Notes: a model not told the origin generated them from the letters alone. DNA of 64,000 nucleotides from Agapanthus africanus (GCA_030015575.1 JASDDO010000001.1:320759595-320823594); one strand, 5' to 3'. Shown: positions 9,751-22,387, numbered from the stretch's first letter. A program made the numbers and translations.

Positions 9751-12093
9751 TTAAGAAGGTTCGGTCAACCTAGTCACTGAGTCATAGTCTAGGGTCGGTC
9801 AAAGGTCGCTGCCAAAGAGAGAGAGAGAAAAGAAACACTCTGCGTGCACTCTAACCTAGATCAGAATGGTCATAACTTTATCTAATCCGGAAACCTCCCA
9901 CTGTCCTGTCAAATTCTCCTCCAAACCTAAAGAAGAATCAATCGGGATCACCCGAAGAGTAAACCAACTCATCAGTGGGAATCGGGATCCAACCCTCATC
10001 GCATGATAACGTGACGGAATCCACTCACGTTATCACACTCCAGAAGGTATGCGCATCCTTGGCAAGTTTCAGTTTCTTTAGAAACTCCCGATATGATTTT
10101 TGCCCCATGCTCTTATGATCGTGACTAAGGGCCAGCCCACCATAAGTCACATGTCAAGTTCTTCCCATCATTATCTTGTTAATTTGAACCCACCCGTACT
10201 CGCCCTTGACTAAGGGCCAACAAGGCTGTACGACTGTCCCAAACCAACGCATCTATCTATGCAGCATGTGAATACCCCAGCAGCTACCAAACACTATGTC
10301 CTGGCTAAGGGCCAGACCAACATAGCTTGAATACTACTGACCATTCATATGAAATGACGGAGGGCTACGGCTGGTTTTTGGCGAAAAACCTTTAGCGTAG
10401 TGAACTTGATATCGCTGAAGGAACCTGATAGCTTTTTAAAATATAGTGGCGAAAACCTTTTGCTAAAGAGGTCACTCCCGGTAAAGGGATCTCGACTCTT
10501 TCCTCGTGGAATGAGGTGCAGGATATTCCACTGAATACCTCTATGCAAAGCAACTTGTAATCGACTATAGTGAAGTTATTACCCTGACGCAAACTTCTGC
10601 CCAAGGGGTCAGTCCCGGTGAAGGGATATCGGCCCTTGCCCCGTCGAATGAGGTGCAGGATATTCCACTGAATACCGCTATGCAAAACAAAAGGAAACGT
10701 CTTTGCAATAACACTTTTTAAATTGTTCCAACAACATCAAACAGGTTTGTTTAACTTTGCATTGATCAGAATCAACGCAGTCCCATCAATCAATCACACC
10801 AGAAAAGAACGAAAATAAAATGTACGTATATGCCATCCGCATTCGTCACTGGGTCCCGTCATCACCCGTTAGGTTACTTAACTAACGACAGAGCGGGGAC
10901 TGGACTAGCGCGGGTGTAAAACATATACAACATCTAATAGTATATAAACCAATATACAATAATCGCTCCAGGCGTGATAATATGCAACATTACAGAAAAG
11001 TAATAAGCAACACAGAATAATACAGATAATCTGGGATCCCCGAGTTTCACAGAGCCGCTGCTGAAACCCGACGTTCCCCTGTCGTGTGGATAGCCTGTGC
11101 AATGAAACCTAGACCCCTACGGGTGCGGCAAGTTACCCGCCAAAACCTGAAGCGAGGTAGTCCCCACAGCATAGTGAATGGAACACCCGGCACTTCACGG
11201 AATCCGGTAAATTGAGCACCCCTCCTTGGGTCAACCTGTACCCCCTACGAGTGCGGCGAATAGTCTGCCAATTTTTGAGTGGGACCCCTCTGCCTCTTAA
11301 AGCCATGAGATGCGGACCCGTTGCCCTCCAGAACCCGGCTATCCGTGCACTCCGTCTCGGGGCAAAACCTAGTACAGTAATGAAAAATAGTACAATAGGT
11401 ACATCGACCGCAACCTGGTCGTGCCCCAAAAGAATATTATACAACAGGCAGTGACGGCAGTCCACATGTTGGACGCTCGCCCCGCAAAAACAAATGTACA
11501 AATAAACTCAAACTGTACTACCATTGCACACTGCTATCCACCACGACAAATCCGCAACAATACAGCACAACACAGAACATCAACGCGAATGTCATGTTCG
11601 CAAACCCGTCTAAAAGAACTATAGCAATCAAACGCGGTTTACCGATCAAATGACATTCCCGGTCGGAGATATAATGTAAGCACTGTAAACTAACGTGTTT
11701 AAATTTCGATCGACAAAATATCAAGAAGTGGGCCCCACGACTTACTGGTGAACAGTAACAAAATCTGGGCCAAAACGATATATATCAAAAACCCCAAAAT
11801 CCCACAGAGAACCAACTGACAAAATTTGGGAGCACGTGCTCCCCATGTGGCCGCGGTTGCGCGGCCAAACCATGGGTTTGGCCGCGTTTCCGCGGCAGCT
11901 TGGAGGGATCACGACCCCAAATTTTGTCGTGACTCTTAAAAGTTCCTGCTCTGATTTTTAAGACATCCAGAAATAATTTTTGAGACCGTTTAAAAACAAC
12001 AGAAACTGTCGGCTTGGATTTTTGCAGTTTTCGATTTCCGGTCGGATCGAAGTTTTAAACGCGTTAGCACAAGTTAGCATAGCAAAATGGTGA
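9751..12093 (-). other. CopA 5' leader (about 2.3 kb), structured, non-coding
   Basis: It holds the leader modules shared by all five copia elements. Reading right to left these are: a GC-rich inverted repeat (11835-11897), the GTTAGTTA palindrome block with GCGAATGCGGATGGCATA-like end (10831-10899), two copies of an 80-bp module (10471-10551, 10608-10688; present in four of five elements), and three TTGGCC/GTCAAGG motifs (about 10119, 10204, 10300). No open frame here is conserved between elements. Confidence 0.75.
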
Positions 12094-12106
12094 GGCTCTG
12101 ATACCA
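12094..12106 (-). promoter_or_regulatory. CopA primer-binding site (initiator Met tRNA)
   Basis: The minus strand reads TGGTATCAGAGCC one base after the LTR end. It is complementary to the 3' end of plant initiator Met tRNA, the usual copia primer. Confidence 0.95.
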
Positions 12107-12107
12107 C

Positions 12108-14227
12108 TGTAAGTCTACGCTAGCGCCCTGGCCGTCTACAGACGCCAAATGCGGAACAAAAACTTTTAAACTGGCGCTATCGTATACTTTAACCCGGATC
12201 TGCCATTATTGCTAAACTAACAAACTGTAAAGAGTGTAGAAAGGTTATACCGAACGATCCGAGTCCTTCGTTCTTTAACCATCATCCCACGCTCCGTTGC
12301 GGCTGCTCCGATCTCGTCGATCTCCGATATCCTCGTCGAGGTGACACCACATCACCGATTCTTTAAACGAGCTCCCGCCTCTGGCTCGAGGCAACTCGAT
12401 CGTCAAGTTTGCTAGAAGAGACGACCAAGATTGATGTAGAGAATGAGTAGATGACTTTGTCTCACTACGCCCAAAACCGTGGACGATCGGTTAATGAAGT
12501 TGCCGTGGAAATCGGGTGATGGAATGAAATGAACTGTAAAATTCCATACACCCCGAATACTATCATAATCTTTTCTAACCAAAATGAAACATCAAGTGAA
12601 GTGAGGAGGAGAGAGAGGGCCGGCCATTTTATATGATGGAGGGAGGTGACCGTAGGAGCAAGAGAGTAAGCTTAAGCAAAATATCATATGTGAACACAAA
12701 CTAAATATCTTGCATAAAGATCTTAAGCAAAACAAGAATGTAATGAAATCAAAGCATGAGTCACTTAGCCTTGTCACAAATTCTAGAACCTTCTAGAACC
12801 TTCTAGAAGCACGACTCACTCTCATCCAAGAAAAGATAAATCCGCCTTTAACCAAATGTTAAAAGACGGCTGATAGAAAACTGGAAACTGGCAACTTCCA
12901 AAAGTGATCCTGAAACAACTTTCAGGATAACCCCGAAACTGTATAAATATACCCGCACTTGTATTACGACCGAATACAAATTCAACTGAGACAAAGATAT
13001 TATACCTACTCAATATAATACTCGGATCCGGCTTAAACCAAAGCCGACCAGTATCATCTGCCCGAAAACTGACACATGCGTAAACGCACGTGCATTTTCC
13101 GAACCCTGCCATAAAACCATACGGCCTCTACAACGTTTCGCCCGAACTTGGGAAACTGTCTGTGGGGGACTCTAATGACTCTTCAGTACCGTGGCAGTGG
13201 GTTTAACCACAAACCGTCAGCTGCACTAGCTATGCGTAACGGTTGCCCACGGACTGACCTCAAGGGAGACTGATGAGCGAACTCAAGGGTGGCCGATGAG
13301 CTGACACATCCAGAAACCCTACTGAGCCTAACAGTGACAATGTATATACAGTCCGGTCCGTTCGTCAATGAGTATCGCATATCCGCCTAGGGGGCTAGTA
13401 ACGTCAGACCCCCAGAAGCAGTATAAGTCGTGTCGGAGTGAAGCCCAATAACACCCTGAGATACTACTGGAGTACCTACCAGTAAATCTCCTGCCACGGT
13501 CGTGGGCTATGTGTAATGGCTCTCCTAGACACAGCACGATCTCGCCCCCAATACCGGGAGAGACGAATCCCCTGCCGATCCGCTCACGTGCCTCCATATG
13601 GCTCGGGACTGTACCCAAAAGCTACCTGTTTGCACAACTCCTTTGAGCCGTGGTAGGGTAGAAATCAAAGCACAGTGGGAACTCACACGAGACAAATGAC
13701 GACCTCAGGTCGATGAACTAACCTGTACACATGTCACCAGTGAACTGCTATCTGACGATAGGTATAGTACTAACTAGCAGATTCCCGGCGAGTCCTGTCC
13801 GGTGTACTCATAACCCAATGAGCACCTGTATACATCTTAGGTGATCCAACTGACACCAGTGGCTTGTGAGACCGGCCACCGCCCCTCGTCGGGGTCTCGA
13901 CTGTATACACTAGTCTACTCCGGAGTATCGATGCCCTGTCTCGAAACTCCCACGACTAGGGACCACAATTAAGGATATGCATATAAACTACCCAACTCTC
14001 ACGTATATGATCGCCATCATACTGTTGGTAGTAAAGCAAGATCCTAAGGGCTCTATCAAAGTGTAACATGCAATCAGTCACCTGAACATGTACACGACTG
14101 ATAAAGGCAAACCAGATAGCATACTATCATTTCGAGTAAGACTGTCCTACCGGGATAGGTCCTCCGCAATCATTGCAATCACGTACCTGCGATCCAATAA
14201 TTGACTATGAGGGCACTATCTCCAACA
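12108..14227 (-). repeat. CopA 5' LTR (2,120 bp)
   Basis: Near-identical partner of 4632-6751. The shared palindrome is broken by one change here (CCACGGTCGTGG, 13494-13505). Confidence 0.95.
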
Positions 14228-14232
14228 ACCGT
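14228..14232. repeat. CopA target-site duplication, right copy (ACCGT)
   Basis: Exact match to 4627-4631. Confidence 0.95.
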
Positions 14233-14828
14233 AAACCCGTAGCCGAAGAATTTCCATTTCTATGGCGAGCTCCAGACCAGCTATCAGAGCTTCATACTCA
14301 GCCTCGTTGTTTATGCGAGGCTCGGTGAGAGCAAAATAACGTCGTAGGGTTCCAATCGATGGCGTGATGAACACCAATCCTATCCATACTTTTATCTGCG
14401 GGATGCTTGATTTGCCGGAGCTCCTCATTGATGAGGCTCCATCGAAGTAGAGCTCCCAACATGGCTCATCTTCCTCGAGGTGCAGCACTTGTTCGTCGGG
14501 TAACTCGCAATTGAGCGGTGACCCTTCTGGTACGGGATGAGCAGCAAGGAAATCTACAAGATCTTGCCCTTTTACTGCTTTCTGAGGAGTATAAACTATG
14601 TCAAACTCAAGTAGCATGACAGCTCATCTTGCCATTCTACCGGCTAGGCTTGCTTTGGTCATTAAAGTATTTGAGCGGGTCGACCTTGGAGATCAGCATA
14701 ACCCGATGAGCGAGCAGATAGTGCCTCAGCTTCTTCACAGCGAATATTAAAGTCAGGCATTGATTTTCGATCGGGGAATAGTTGTGTTCCGCCCCGACTA
14801 AATTTCGACTAAGGTAGTAGATGGCATT
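14233..14828 (-). pseudogene. pol: Gyp1 RNase H and N-terminal half of archaeal-type RNase H
   Basis: Right to left, 14828-14630 encodes the ordinary RNase H (AIYYLSR, AEHNYSPIENQCL, FAVKKLRHYL), with a stop after SKPSR. After a linker with HPVPEGSPL, the second RNase H begins at about 14480 (WELYFDGASS) and runs to NNEAEYEALIAGLELA and LRLRVYG at the CopA insertion. The Asp of YFDGASS and Glu of NEAEYEA are expected active-site residues. A region replacing the usual G-rich strand after GASS looks altered. The rest of the domain is at 4330-4626. Confidence 0.85.
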
Positions 14829-15401
14829 CTATTTTTCCTCCTCATTGTTCTGGGCAAGGAGTGCACTAAGTGACTCATCTAGCGCGGCAGTATAAAGAAT
14901 CAACGGTTTATTTAGAATAGGGGCAGCAAGCACTGGAGGGTGAAACAAGTACTGTTTGATACTTTCGAACGCTTCTTCACATTCGGCATCCCAAACAAAA
15001 GGAGCTCCTTTCTTCATGAGCTTTGAGAAGGGCCTACATCTCCCTGATAAATTTGAGATAAACCTTCGTATATAAGCAAGCTTTCCTTGAAAAGATCTTA
15101 GTTGCGTCAGATTCTTCGGAGAGAGCATCTCCATGATGGCCTTTATCTTGGATGGGTCAACTTCGATCCCTCGATGTCGGACTATGAAGCCCAGGAATTT
15201 TCCTGATGACACGCTAAAAGTGCACTTCAGAGGATTCACCATCATATCATATTCCCTCAGTCTAGTGAGAACGGTCCTAAGATCTTGGATGTGATCGATC
15301 TTGGCTTTAGTCTTGACGACCAAATCATCAACATAACATTCGATAACTTTATGGATTAGGTCATCAAAGATATTTCTCAATGCCCTTTGATACGTAGCAC
15401 C
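14829..15401 (-). pseudogene. pol: Gyp1 reverse transcriptase, C-terminal part
   Basis: The minus strand gives GATYQRALRNIFDDL at the CopB junction, then the catalytic box CYVDDLVVKTK, FLGFIVRHRGIEVDP, and the connection region to DESLSALLAQNNEEEK. These are standard gypsy reverse transcriptase motifs. The N-terminal half, including the first catalytic Asp, is missing because CopB is inserted just before GATYQ. This stretch is open for about 184 codons and is the best preserved part of Gyp1. Confidence 0.9.
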
Positions 15402-17195
15402 TGCTTGGTTTGCTTAGCACACCGACACGGTTTTGGCAAGCATCAAGTATGCTATAATAAAATTTTAGGAGGCTGAGCGAGCCCGAACCTAGGATCTAAC
15501 TAGAGAATTAGGGTTTAACTAAGTATGTAAACAACTTAACTCTAAGCGAACAAAGAATACAGCCTTTGTAGACCGGTCCTTCAGTTCTAAAGCTCCATGT
15601 AGCCCTTTGCTCCAAGTAGTAGTCTTCCGGACTCTCTTTGGGCTCCACTAGGTAAAAGGAACGAGCTTCCTCAAAGATCTTCGAGGCCGAAAATGATCTA
15701 CGTCGAGGAAACTCTAACTCAAGCTACCTCTTCACTAATTTAGAATTAGTAAAGCAAACAACCTATACTAAATGGGTAGTCTAGTGTAGATTGATGAAGT
15801 AGGAATTTTGCTCACTTCAGAATAATTTTTCTCACTCTTTTTCTTCACTTCAAGAAAACCTAGTGAGCAAACTTGAGATGAAGAAGATGAAGTCAAGAAT
15901 AGAATGGCAACCATGGGAGAGAAAATATCATATATGATCAAAGTAGAGACTTAACCATGGCTAAAGATAATGGTTGGGTTAATAAATATCTAAAGTAAAA
16001 ACAAAATTAATTGACTTAAGTCAAACCTTCCACAAGCTTCTCTAAGCCTTTTAGCCAAGCTTATTTCAACCTAATTTTGTTTATTCTCTAAATAAATATT
16101 CACCCTAATTATCTTATGTTATGGTATAAGTCTCATACACCCATTTACAATGTATCATCAAGCACGACACAAAGGAAATAATACATTAATATATATCACA
16201 TATATATTAAATGTACAATGAGAAAAAGAAATTCTTAAGTGAGCTAATATTAGTTAATGTGTAATAATATATCAAATATATAATTATACATTAAATTATT
16301 AAATTAACACTTGATTTAATAACCCGGCTGTACCGAATACAACCGACTAATATCATATATATCAACTTATCGAATCAACACTTGATTCAATAACCCGGCT
16401 ATATCACATATAACCGACCGATATCACATATCGCATGATAATAATACGGTATCACATACATGTATTAATCTCGGTCCCGCACATATCATATATGTGCCCT
16501 ACTTTGTTTCGCTTGAGCCAGGAAACCTCTGTGTAGGACTCTAAAGACTCGTCAATACGCCGGCAGTAGGTAATGTCATATCAGTTACCCACAAGCCGTC
16601 AGCGGTACTAGATGGACGTAACGGCTACCCGAGTATTGAGCGATTAGAAGATCAGCAAGCAAGCTTGTCTAAACTCCCGCAAAGTATATCAGTAACACTA
16701 CCGTACAGTCTGATCTCTTTGTCTGATATGTTGCATATCTAGTCTGGGGTGGTAAACGTCATACCCCAATAACTTGATAAGTCGTGCCGATGTGAGGCTC
16801 ATAACGGGTTGAGAAACCACTGATAACACTTACCAGTAAACTTCAGTATCCGCCCTGGCCAGGGACTTCCTATTATGTCCAATAGAGCACAGCGCAACAT
16901 CAACCCCCAATACCGGGAGAGACGAATTCCCCTCCTATCGCTCATTGCCTCCATATGACTCGGGACTGTACCCAAAATCCATCGTTTTGCATGCTCTCTT
17001 GAACGTGGTAAGGTGGAAATCAAAGTACAGTGGGAATCACACAAGACTCTATGACGATCTTGGGTCTACAGACTACCCTGTACCGGTGTCACCAGAGAAC
17101 TGCTATATGACGTTAGGTATAATACCATCTAGGAGTTCTCAGCGAGTCCTGTTCAGTGTACCCTGTCTCCACTGAGCACCCGTATACCATCTTTG
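15402..17195 (-). repeat. CopB 3' LTR, part 1 (split by CopC)
   Basis: It begins at TGCTTGGTTTGCTTAGCA on the plus strand, matching 43850 onward. Together with 37851-38226 it makes an LTR of about 2,170 bp. The palindrome CCCTGGCCAGGG is at 16853-16864. It is closely related to, but distinct from, the LTR of CopC. Confidence 0.9.
17191..17195. repeat. CopC target-site duplication, left copy (CTTTG)
   Basis: Matched exactly by 37846-37850. Confidence 0.95.
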
Positions 17196-19418
17196 TGTAG
17201 GGTTACAAGGTACACTAACAAGGCTCTACAAGGCATCGACCATGCCAAAATTAAATTTTTATGTGCCGAACAACCCTAAGCAAGATCGTGTACTAGAGAT
17301 TAAGCGAATCAAAAAGCAAGTAAACAACTTTACTCTAAAGGTAATACGAAATACAACCTTTGTAGATCGGTCCTTCACTTCATTTGCTCCTGGTTGAAGT
17401 CCCTTCACTGCGATCAAGGTTCTCCCGGGCTCTTGCATGGCTTCACGACGCGAAGGATGCGACCTTGCTTGAAGTCTTCGAGGCCGAAGATGATCTACGT
17501 CGAGGGAATTCCGACTCAAGCTCCTACTTCACTAACTAGAGAATTAGTGAAGTAAACACCCTATACTAAAGTGCTAGTCTAGTATAGGATGAAAAAATAG
17601 GAAGTGGGTTCTCTTTAGAATTTTGTTTCTCACAAAGTTTCACTCTTTTTCAAAAACCCTAGCAAGCTTTTTCTTTTGCTCAATGAAGAAGATGAACAAA
17701 AGAAAAGAATGAGGATAATGATCAACTGTGAAGGCTAACCATGGTGAGTGGGTATCATATACTAACTCTTGTAGAGCCATAACCATAGCTAATTGAGAAT
17801 GGTTAGGTTAATAAAAATCTAAAGTAAAACAAATTTAGTGGACTTTGTCAAAGCATCCACAAGCTTCTACAAGCTTCATGCTTATGACCTAAGCACCACT
17901 AATTTGTAATTACCTTAAATAAATATTAACCACCATCTAATTATAGTATGGTGTATGTCTTACACAACCATGTTTAGTGTATCATCAACCATGATACAAA
18001 AGAAAACACTTTTAATATATATATCACATTTATATATATATATTCAAGTGTTCATGTGAGAAAAACCCTAAAGTGAACAAGTGTTAGTAAATATAAACTA
18101 GTATATCTAATATACAATTATACACTTAATTATTAAATCAACACTTGACTTAATAATCCGGTCATATCTCATATAACCGACTAACATTCATCGTATCGAC
18201 TTATCGAATCAACACTTGATTCGATAACACGGTCATATCATATATAACCGACCGATACAAAAAGTCATGAGAATAGAATACGGTATCACATACACGCATT
18301 ATTCTCGGTCCCGCACATATCACATATGCGCGCCAATTTCGTTTTGACTGAGCCAGTAAAACCCCTGTGTAGGACTCTAAAGACTCGTCAATACGCTGGC
18401 AGTAGGTGATGATCACATCAAGCACCCATAAGCCGTCAGCGGTACTAGCTGGACGTAACAGCTACCCGGTTATTGAGCGATCAGAAGATCGGCAAGCAAG
18501 CCCACTCCAACTCCTGTAAAAGCCTGCCGGTAACACTTCCCGTACAGTCCGGTCTCCTCGTCTGATATGTCGCATATCAAGTCTAGGGGTGGTAAACGTC
18601 AGACCCCAATAACCGATAAGTCGTGCTGATATGAGGCTCATAACGGGTCGAGAAACTACTGCTAACACTTACTAGTAAATCTTTAAATCAGCCCTGGCCA
18701 GGGACTTCCCTGTTACGGCCAATCGAGCACAGCGCAACATCAACCCCCAATACCGGGAGAGACGAAACCCCTCCTATCGCTCATTGTCTCCATGTGACTC
18801 GGGACTGTACCCAAAAACCACCGTTTTGCACGCCCTCATGGACGTGGTAAGGTGGAAATCAAAGCACAGTGGGAATCACACAAGACTCTATGATGATCTC
18901 GGGTCTACAGACAAACCTGCACAAGTGTCACCAGAGAACTGCCATCTGACGTGAGGTATAATACCATCTGGGAGTTCTCGGCGAGTCCGTCCAGTGTACC
19001 CAGTCTCCACTGAGCACCCGTATACCATCTCTGATGTCAAACACCAATGGATATGGGATCATCCATCGCCCATCTCATGGGTCGAGAAGCGTATACGCTA
19101 GTCTACTCTAGTATATTGATGCCCCGTCTCGATACACCCACGACTAGGGACCTTGAAGGATGTACTTATGGACTACCATGTCCCACTAGTATGATCCGCA
19201 TCATAGTCCAGGTAGTCAAGTACACATCCTAAGGGCTTTACCAACATGTAACTATAAGACAGTATAAAGAGACTAGTATACATATTAAGATAAAGAGCAA
19301 CCAGATAGCATATACTATCATATCGAGCAAGAAAGTCCTCTCTATATATGTCCAAGTATCCAATATAATATACATCATCTGTACAACACTGGCCTCTAGG
19401 GCATACATACAACTAACA
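17196..19418 (-). repeat. CopC 3' LTR (2,223 bp)
   Basis: It runs from TGTAGGGTTAC to CAACTAACA on the plus strand. It holds the LTR palindrome CCCTGGCCAGGG at 18692-18703. Small frames inside are not conserved with any protein I recognise. Confidence 0.95.
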
Positions 19419-19430
19419 ATCTCCCACTTG
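19419..19430 (-). promoter_or_regulatory. CopC polypurine tract
   Basis: The minus strand reads GCAAGTGGGAGATTG across the LTR border. Confidence 0.9.
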
Positions 19431-19432
19431 CA

Positions 19433-20173
19433 CTAGGGCCAGCTGCTGTAGTATCGCATACCGAGCATCCCGAAGAGTCTCTCAAACTGTATCTGGGGAA
19501 TGGCCTTCGTGAGTGGATCCATTGTGTTATTCTTCGTTTCAACCCTCCTGACCTCGATCTCCCGGCGATCAACTATCTCCTGGATCAGGTGATACCGCCT
19601 CAGAATATGCCTGGATCGCTGATGGGACCTGGGTTCCTTGGCCAAAGCCACCGCTCCAATGTTATCGCAATATAAAGGTATTGGATGCTCAATGGATGGA
19701 ACCACTCCAAGTTCAGTAATGAACTTCTTGATCCAGACAGCCTCTTTGGCAGCATCGTTGGCAGCGATGTATTCAGCCTCTATCGTCGAGTTTGCTACGG
19801 TTTCCTGCTTGGAACTCTTCCAGCTAACCGCCCCTCCGTAAAGGGTAAAGACAAATCCCGACTGCGACTTAGAGTCGTCCTTATCACTCTGGAAGCTCGA
19901 ATCGGTAAAGGACTCCACTTAGAGTTCTCCATTACCATACACCAAGAGCATCTCTTTAGTCCTTCGCAAGTACTTGAGAATGCTCTTCACAGCTGTCCAG
20001 TGACTCTCTCCAGGATCAGCTTGATACCTACTCACTACACTTAGTGAGTATGCTACATCGGGTCTGGTACATAGCATCGCGTACATGATAGATCCTACTG
20101 CCGAAGCATAGGGTATCCCTTGCAAGCGAGCTCTCTCCAAATCAGTCTTGGGAGACATCTCTTTGGAGAGAGT
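19433..20173 (-). pseudogene. pol: CopC pol, end of reverse transcriptase region and RNase H
   Basis: This is the 3' part of the CopC polyprotein. It starts at the CopD insertion with LSKEMSPKTDLERA, then AVGSIMYAMLCTRPD (the end of reverse transcriptase), then RNase H with FTDSSFQSDKDD, GAVSWKSSKQETVANST, IEAEYIAANDAAKEA, YCDNIGAVALAKEP and a natural stop after YYSSWP at 19433. A TAA replaces a Lys-like codon just before FTDSSF (about 19920), so even before CopD arrived, or since, it was truncated. The 5' part is at 30334-32720. Confidence 0.92.
20169..20173. repeat. CopD target-site duplication, left copy (AGAGT)
   Basis: Matched exactly by 30329-30333. Confidence 0.95.
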
Positions 20174-22386
20174 TGTTGGAGATAGTGCCCTCAGAGTCAA
20201 TTATTGGATCACAGGCACGTGATTGCAATGATTGAGGGAGGACCTATCCAAGGACGACAGTCTTACTCGAGATGATAGTATGCTATCTGGTTTACCTTTA
20301 TCATCGTGTACTGCTTTAGATGACCTGACAGGTCGCTATTGCACGTTGATAGAGCCCCTAGGATTCTTGCTTGACTGCCGGCAGTATGAGGGCGATCATA
20401 TACGTGAGAGCTGGGGTCTACATGCATATCCTTAAAAGGTCCCTAGTCGTGGGAGTTTCGAGACAGGGCATCGATTCTCCAGAGTAGACTAGTGTATACA
20501 GTCGAGACCCCGACGAGGGGCGGTGGCCGGTCTCACAAGCCACTGGTGTCAGTTGGTTCACCTAAGATGTATACAGGTGCTCATTGGGTTATGAGTACAC
20601 CGGACAGGACTCGCCGGGAACATGCTAGTTGGTCTTATACCTGACGTCAGATAGCAGTTCCCAGGTGACATGTGTACAGGTTAGTTCATCGACCTGGGGA
20701 TCGTCATTTGTCTCGTGTGAGTTCCCACTGTGCTTTGATTACTACCCTACCACGGCTCAAAGGAGTCGTGCAAACAGGTTTTAGTTGGGTACAGTCCCGA
20801 GCCACATGGAGGCAGTGAGCGGATCTTCAGGGGTTCGTCTCTCCCGGTATTGGGGGTGAGGTCGCGCTGTGTCTAGGAGAGCCATTACACGAAGTCCTTG
20901 GCCAAGGCAGGAGATTTACTGGTAGGTATTCTAGTAGTATCTCAGGGTGTTCTGGGCTACACTCCGACACGACTTGTACCGTTTTTGGGGGTCTGACTTT
21001 TACCCACCCCCTAGGCCCGACATGCGATGCTCATAGACGAACGGACCGGACTGTACGGATATTGTCACTGACAGGCTCAGTAGGGTGTCAGGATGAGTTC
21101 GCTCATCGACGTCCCTTTTGGTCAATAGCTGGTGGCCCGTTACGTATTGGCTTATACCTCTGACGTGCTAGTGGTTAAATCCACAGCCATAGTATTGACG
21201 AGTCTTTAGAGTCCACCACACATTCAGTTACTCAGCTTTCGGGCGAAACGCTGTAGAGGCCGTATGGAGATATGGCAGGGTCCGATCAGATACGTGCGGT
21301 ATTGCACGGATCAGGATCGGACGGTTTGTACTAGAGGCCGTATGGATATATGGCTGGGTTCGATCAGATACGTGCGGTATTGCACGGATCAGGATCGGAC
21401 GAACATTACTAGCCGGCTTTGGTTTAAGCCGGATCCTAGTTTAGTACAGTGTAGATTTTATCTCTTTGCATTTGTATCCGGACGGAATACAGATGCGGGT
21501 GTGTATGCACAGTATCGGGGTTTTCCTGTAATTTATTACGGGACCAGTTTTCTGGAGTTGCCAGTTTGCATTCCGTTCCGGCCGGTTTTTCTTTGTTCTT
21601 TCCCGGCCGGACTTTTCCGATGGAGGGGGTTATTTGCAAGTTTGCAAATAACATTTTGTGGAGGGGTTTATTGCAAAAGGATTTATTATGAGAGCATCTT
21701 TTCTTTTGCACCATTCTTGCATTTATTGTGAAGTGAATGGATTTGATTTGGGTATGGGTTTTGTTATGATGATGTTTGTATGTGGTTACCACTTGTGCTC
21801 CTACCATCACCTCCCTTCATGCTTCATATTCTTTCCTCCACCATTTTCTAAGATGATAAGTTTTTCCCATACATGAGAGAAGAAGAAGAGAGGATCATTT
21901 TCAAGAGGGAAAATTTGTTCATCTCATTTCATGCTAGAAAAATGCAAGCACCATTTTTCTTATCTTGATTCCTCCATCATCTTCAAAGGCAACAAACCCC
22001 AAATGAGACATAAGCTCTACACAACACTTTCTACAGCAAATCTTGGACGCGTCGACTCGCCAGCTTCGCGCCCGAGTTGCCTCGGTATTGAGGTGGGAGC
22101 CCGTAAAAGATGCAGGCGATGTGGTGCCCTTCCGGCGAAGAGGCGACAACGAGGAGATGACGGACGAAGCATCCGCGGGAGATCGGAGTGGAGACGAAGA
22201 CCGAAGGACTCGGATCATTCGGTATATCTCTAACCCGTCTTGTTATTTGCTAGATCTTGTTTAATGGCCCGATCCGGGGTTTAGTGCGCGGTGGTGCCGG
22301 TTTGCTAAGTTCGCAAAATTAAAGTTTATCACCGTTTCCGCATTTGGTCGTCGGTTGGACGACCGGGGCGCCGCCGTGCACTTACA
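20174..22386 (+). repeat. CopD 5' LTR (2,213 bp)
   Basis: It starts TGTTGGAGATAGTGCC and ends GCACTTACA. It contains the palindrome CCTTGGCCAAGG (20896-20907) just after the conserved CTCTCCCGGTATTGGG block (about 20840). Frames of 70-155 codons inside are duplicated in the other LTR only because the LTRs are near-identical; no protein family is recognisable. Confidence 0.95.
21255..21410 (+). repeat. 78-bp tandem duplication inside the CopD LTR
   Basis: AGAGGCCGTATGGA... at 21255 repeats at 21333, including GATACGTGCGGTATTGCACG. The same duplication is in the 3' LTR at about 29197-29352. CopA has a single, diverged version here. Confidence 0.85.
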
Positions 22387-22387
22387 T

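Larger units (their letters stand above)
4632..14227 (-). mobile_element. CopA: non-autonomous Ty1/copia element, no intact genes (LARD-like)
   Basis: A complete 9,596-bp element with two 2,120-bp LTRs, an exact ACCGT duplication, PBS and PPT. The LTRs differ at about 15 positions by eye, so insertion was recent. The 5.36-kb interior has no long open frame. It keeps a structured leader and scattered remnants resembling copia pol, decayed far beyond what the young LTRs would predict. It is the same family as CopD: LTR starts and interior blocks match along their length. The simplest reading is a lineage that lost coding ability and was amplified by proteins from another element. Confidence 0.92.
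1..15401 (-). mobile_element. Gyp1: decayed Ty3/gypsy element, Tat type, interrupted and incomplete
   Basis: A minus-strand gypsy element. Reading right to left it holds reverse transcriptase (from 15401), RNase H, a second archaeal-type RNase H, integrase, a repeat-rich 3' untranslated region and the 3' LTR. The extra RNase H between the normal RNase H and integrase is a known mark of the Tat lineage (Ogre/Retand relatives), as are tandem repeats in the 3' untranslated region. CopA interrupts it at 4632-14227 and CopB cuts it at 15402, so gag, protease and the 5' LTR are not in the window. Stops and frameshifts occur throughout, so it is not functional. It is the outermost and therefore oldest layer of the nest. 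Confidence 0.85.

Noticed and set aside
21931..22233. 100-codon frame in the CopD LTR, repeated at 29873
   Set aside because: It is present twice only because the LTRs are near-identical. It has no recognisable domain, and overlapping frames of similar length exist on the other strand.
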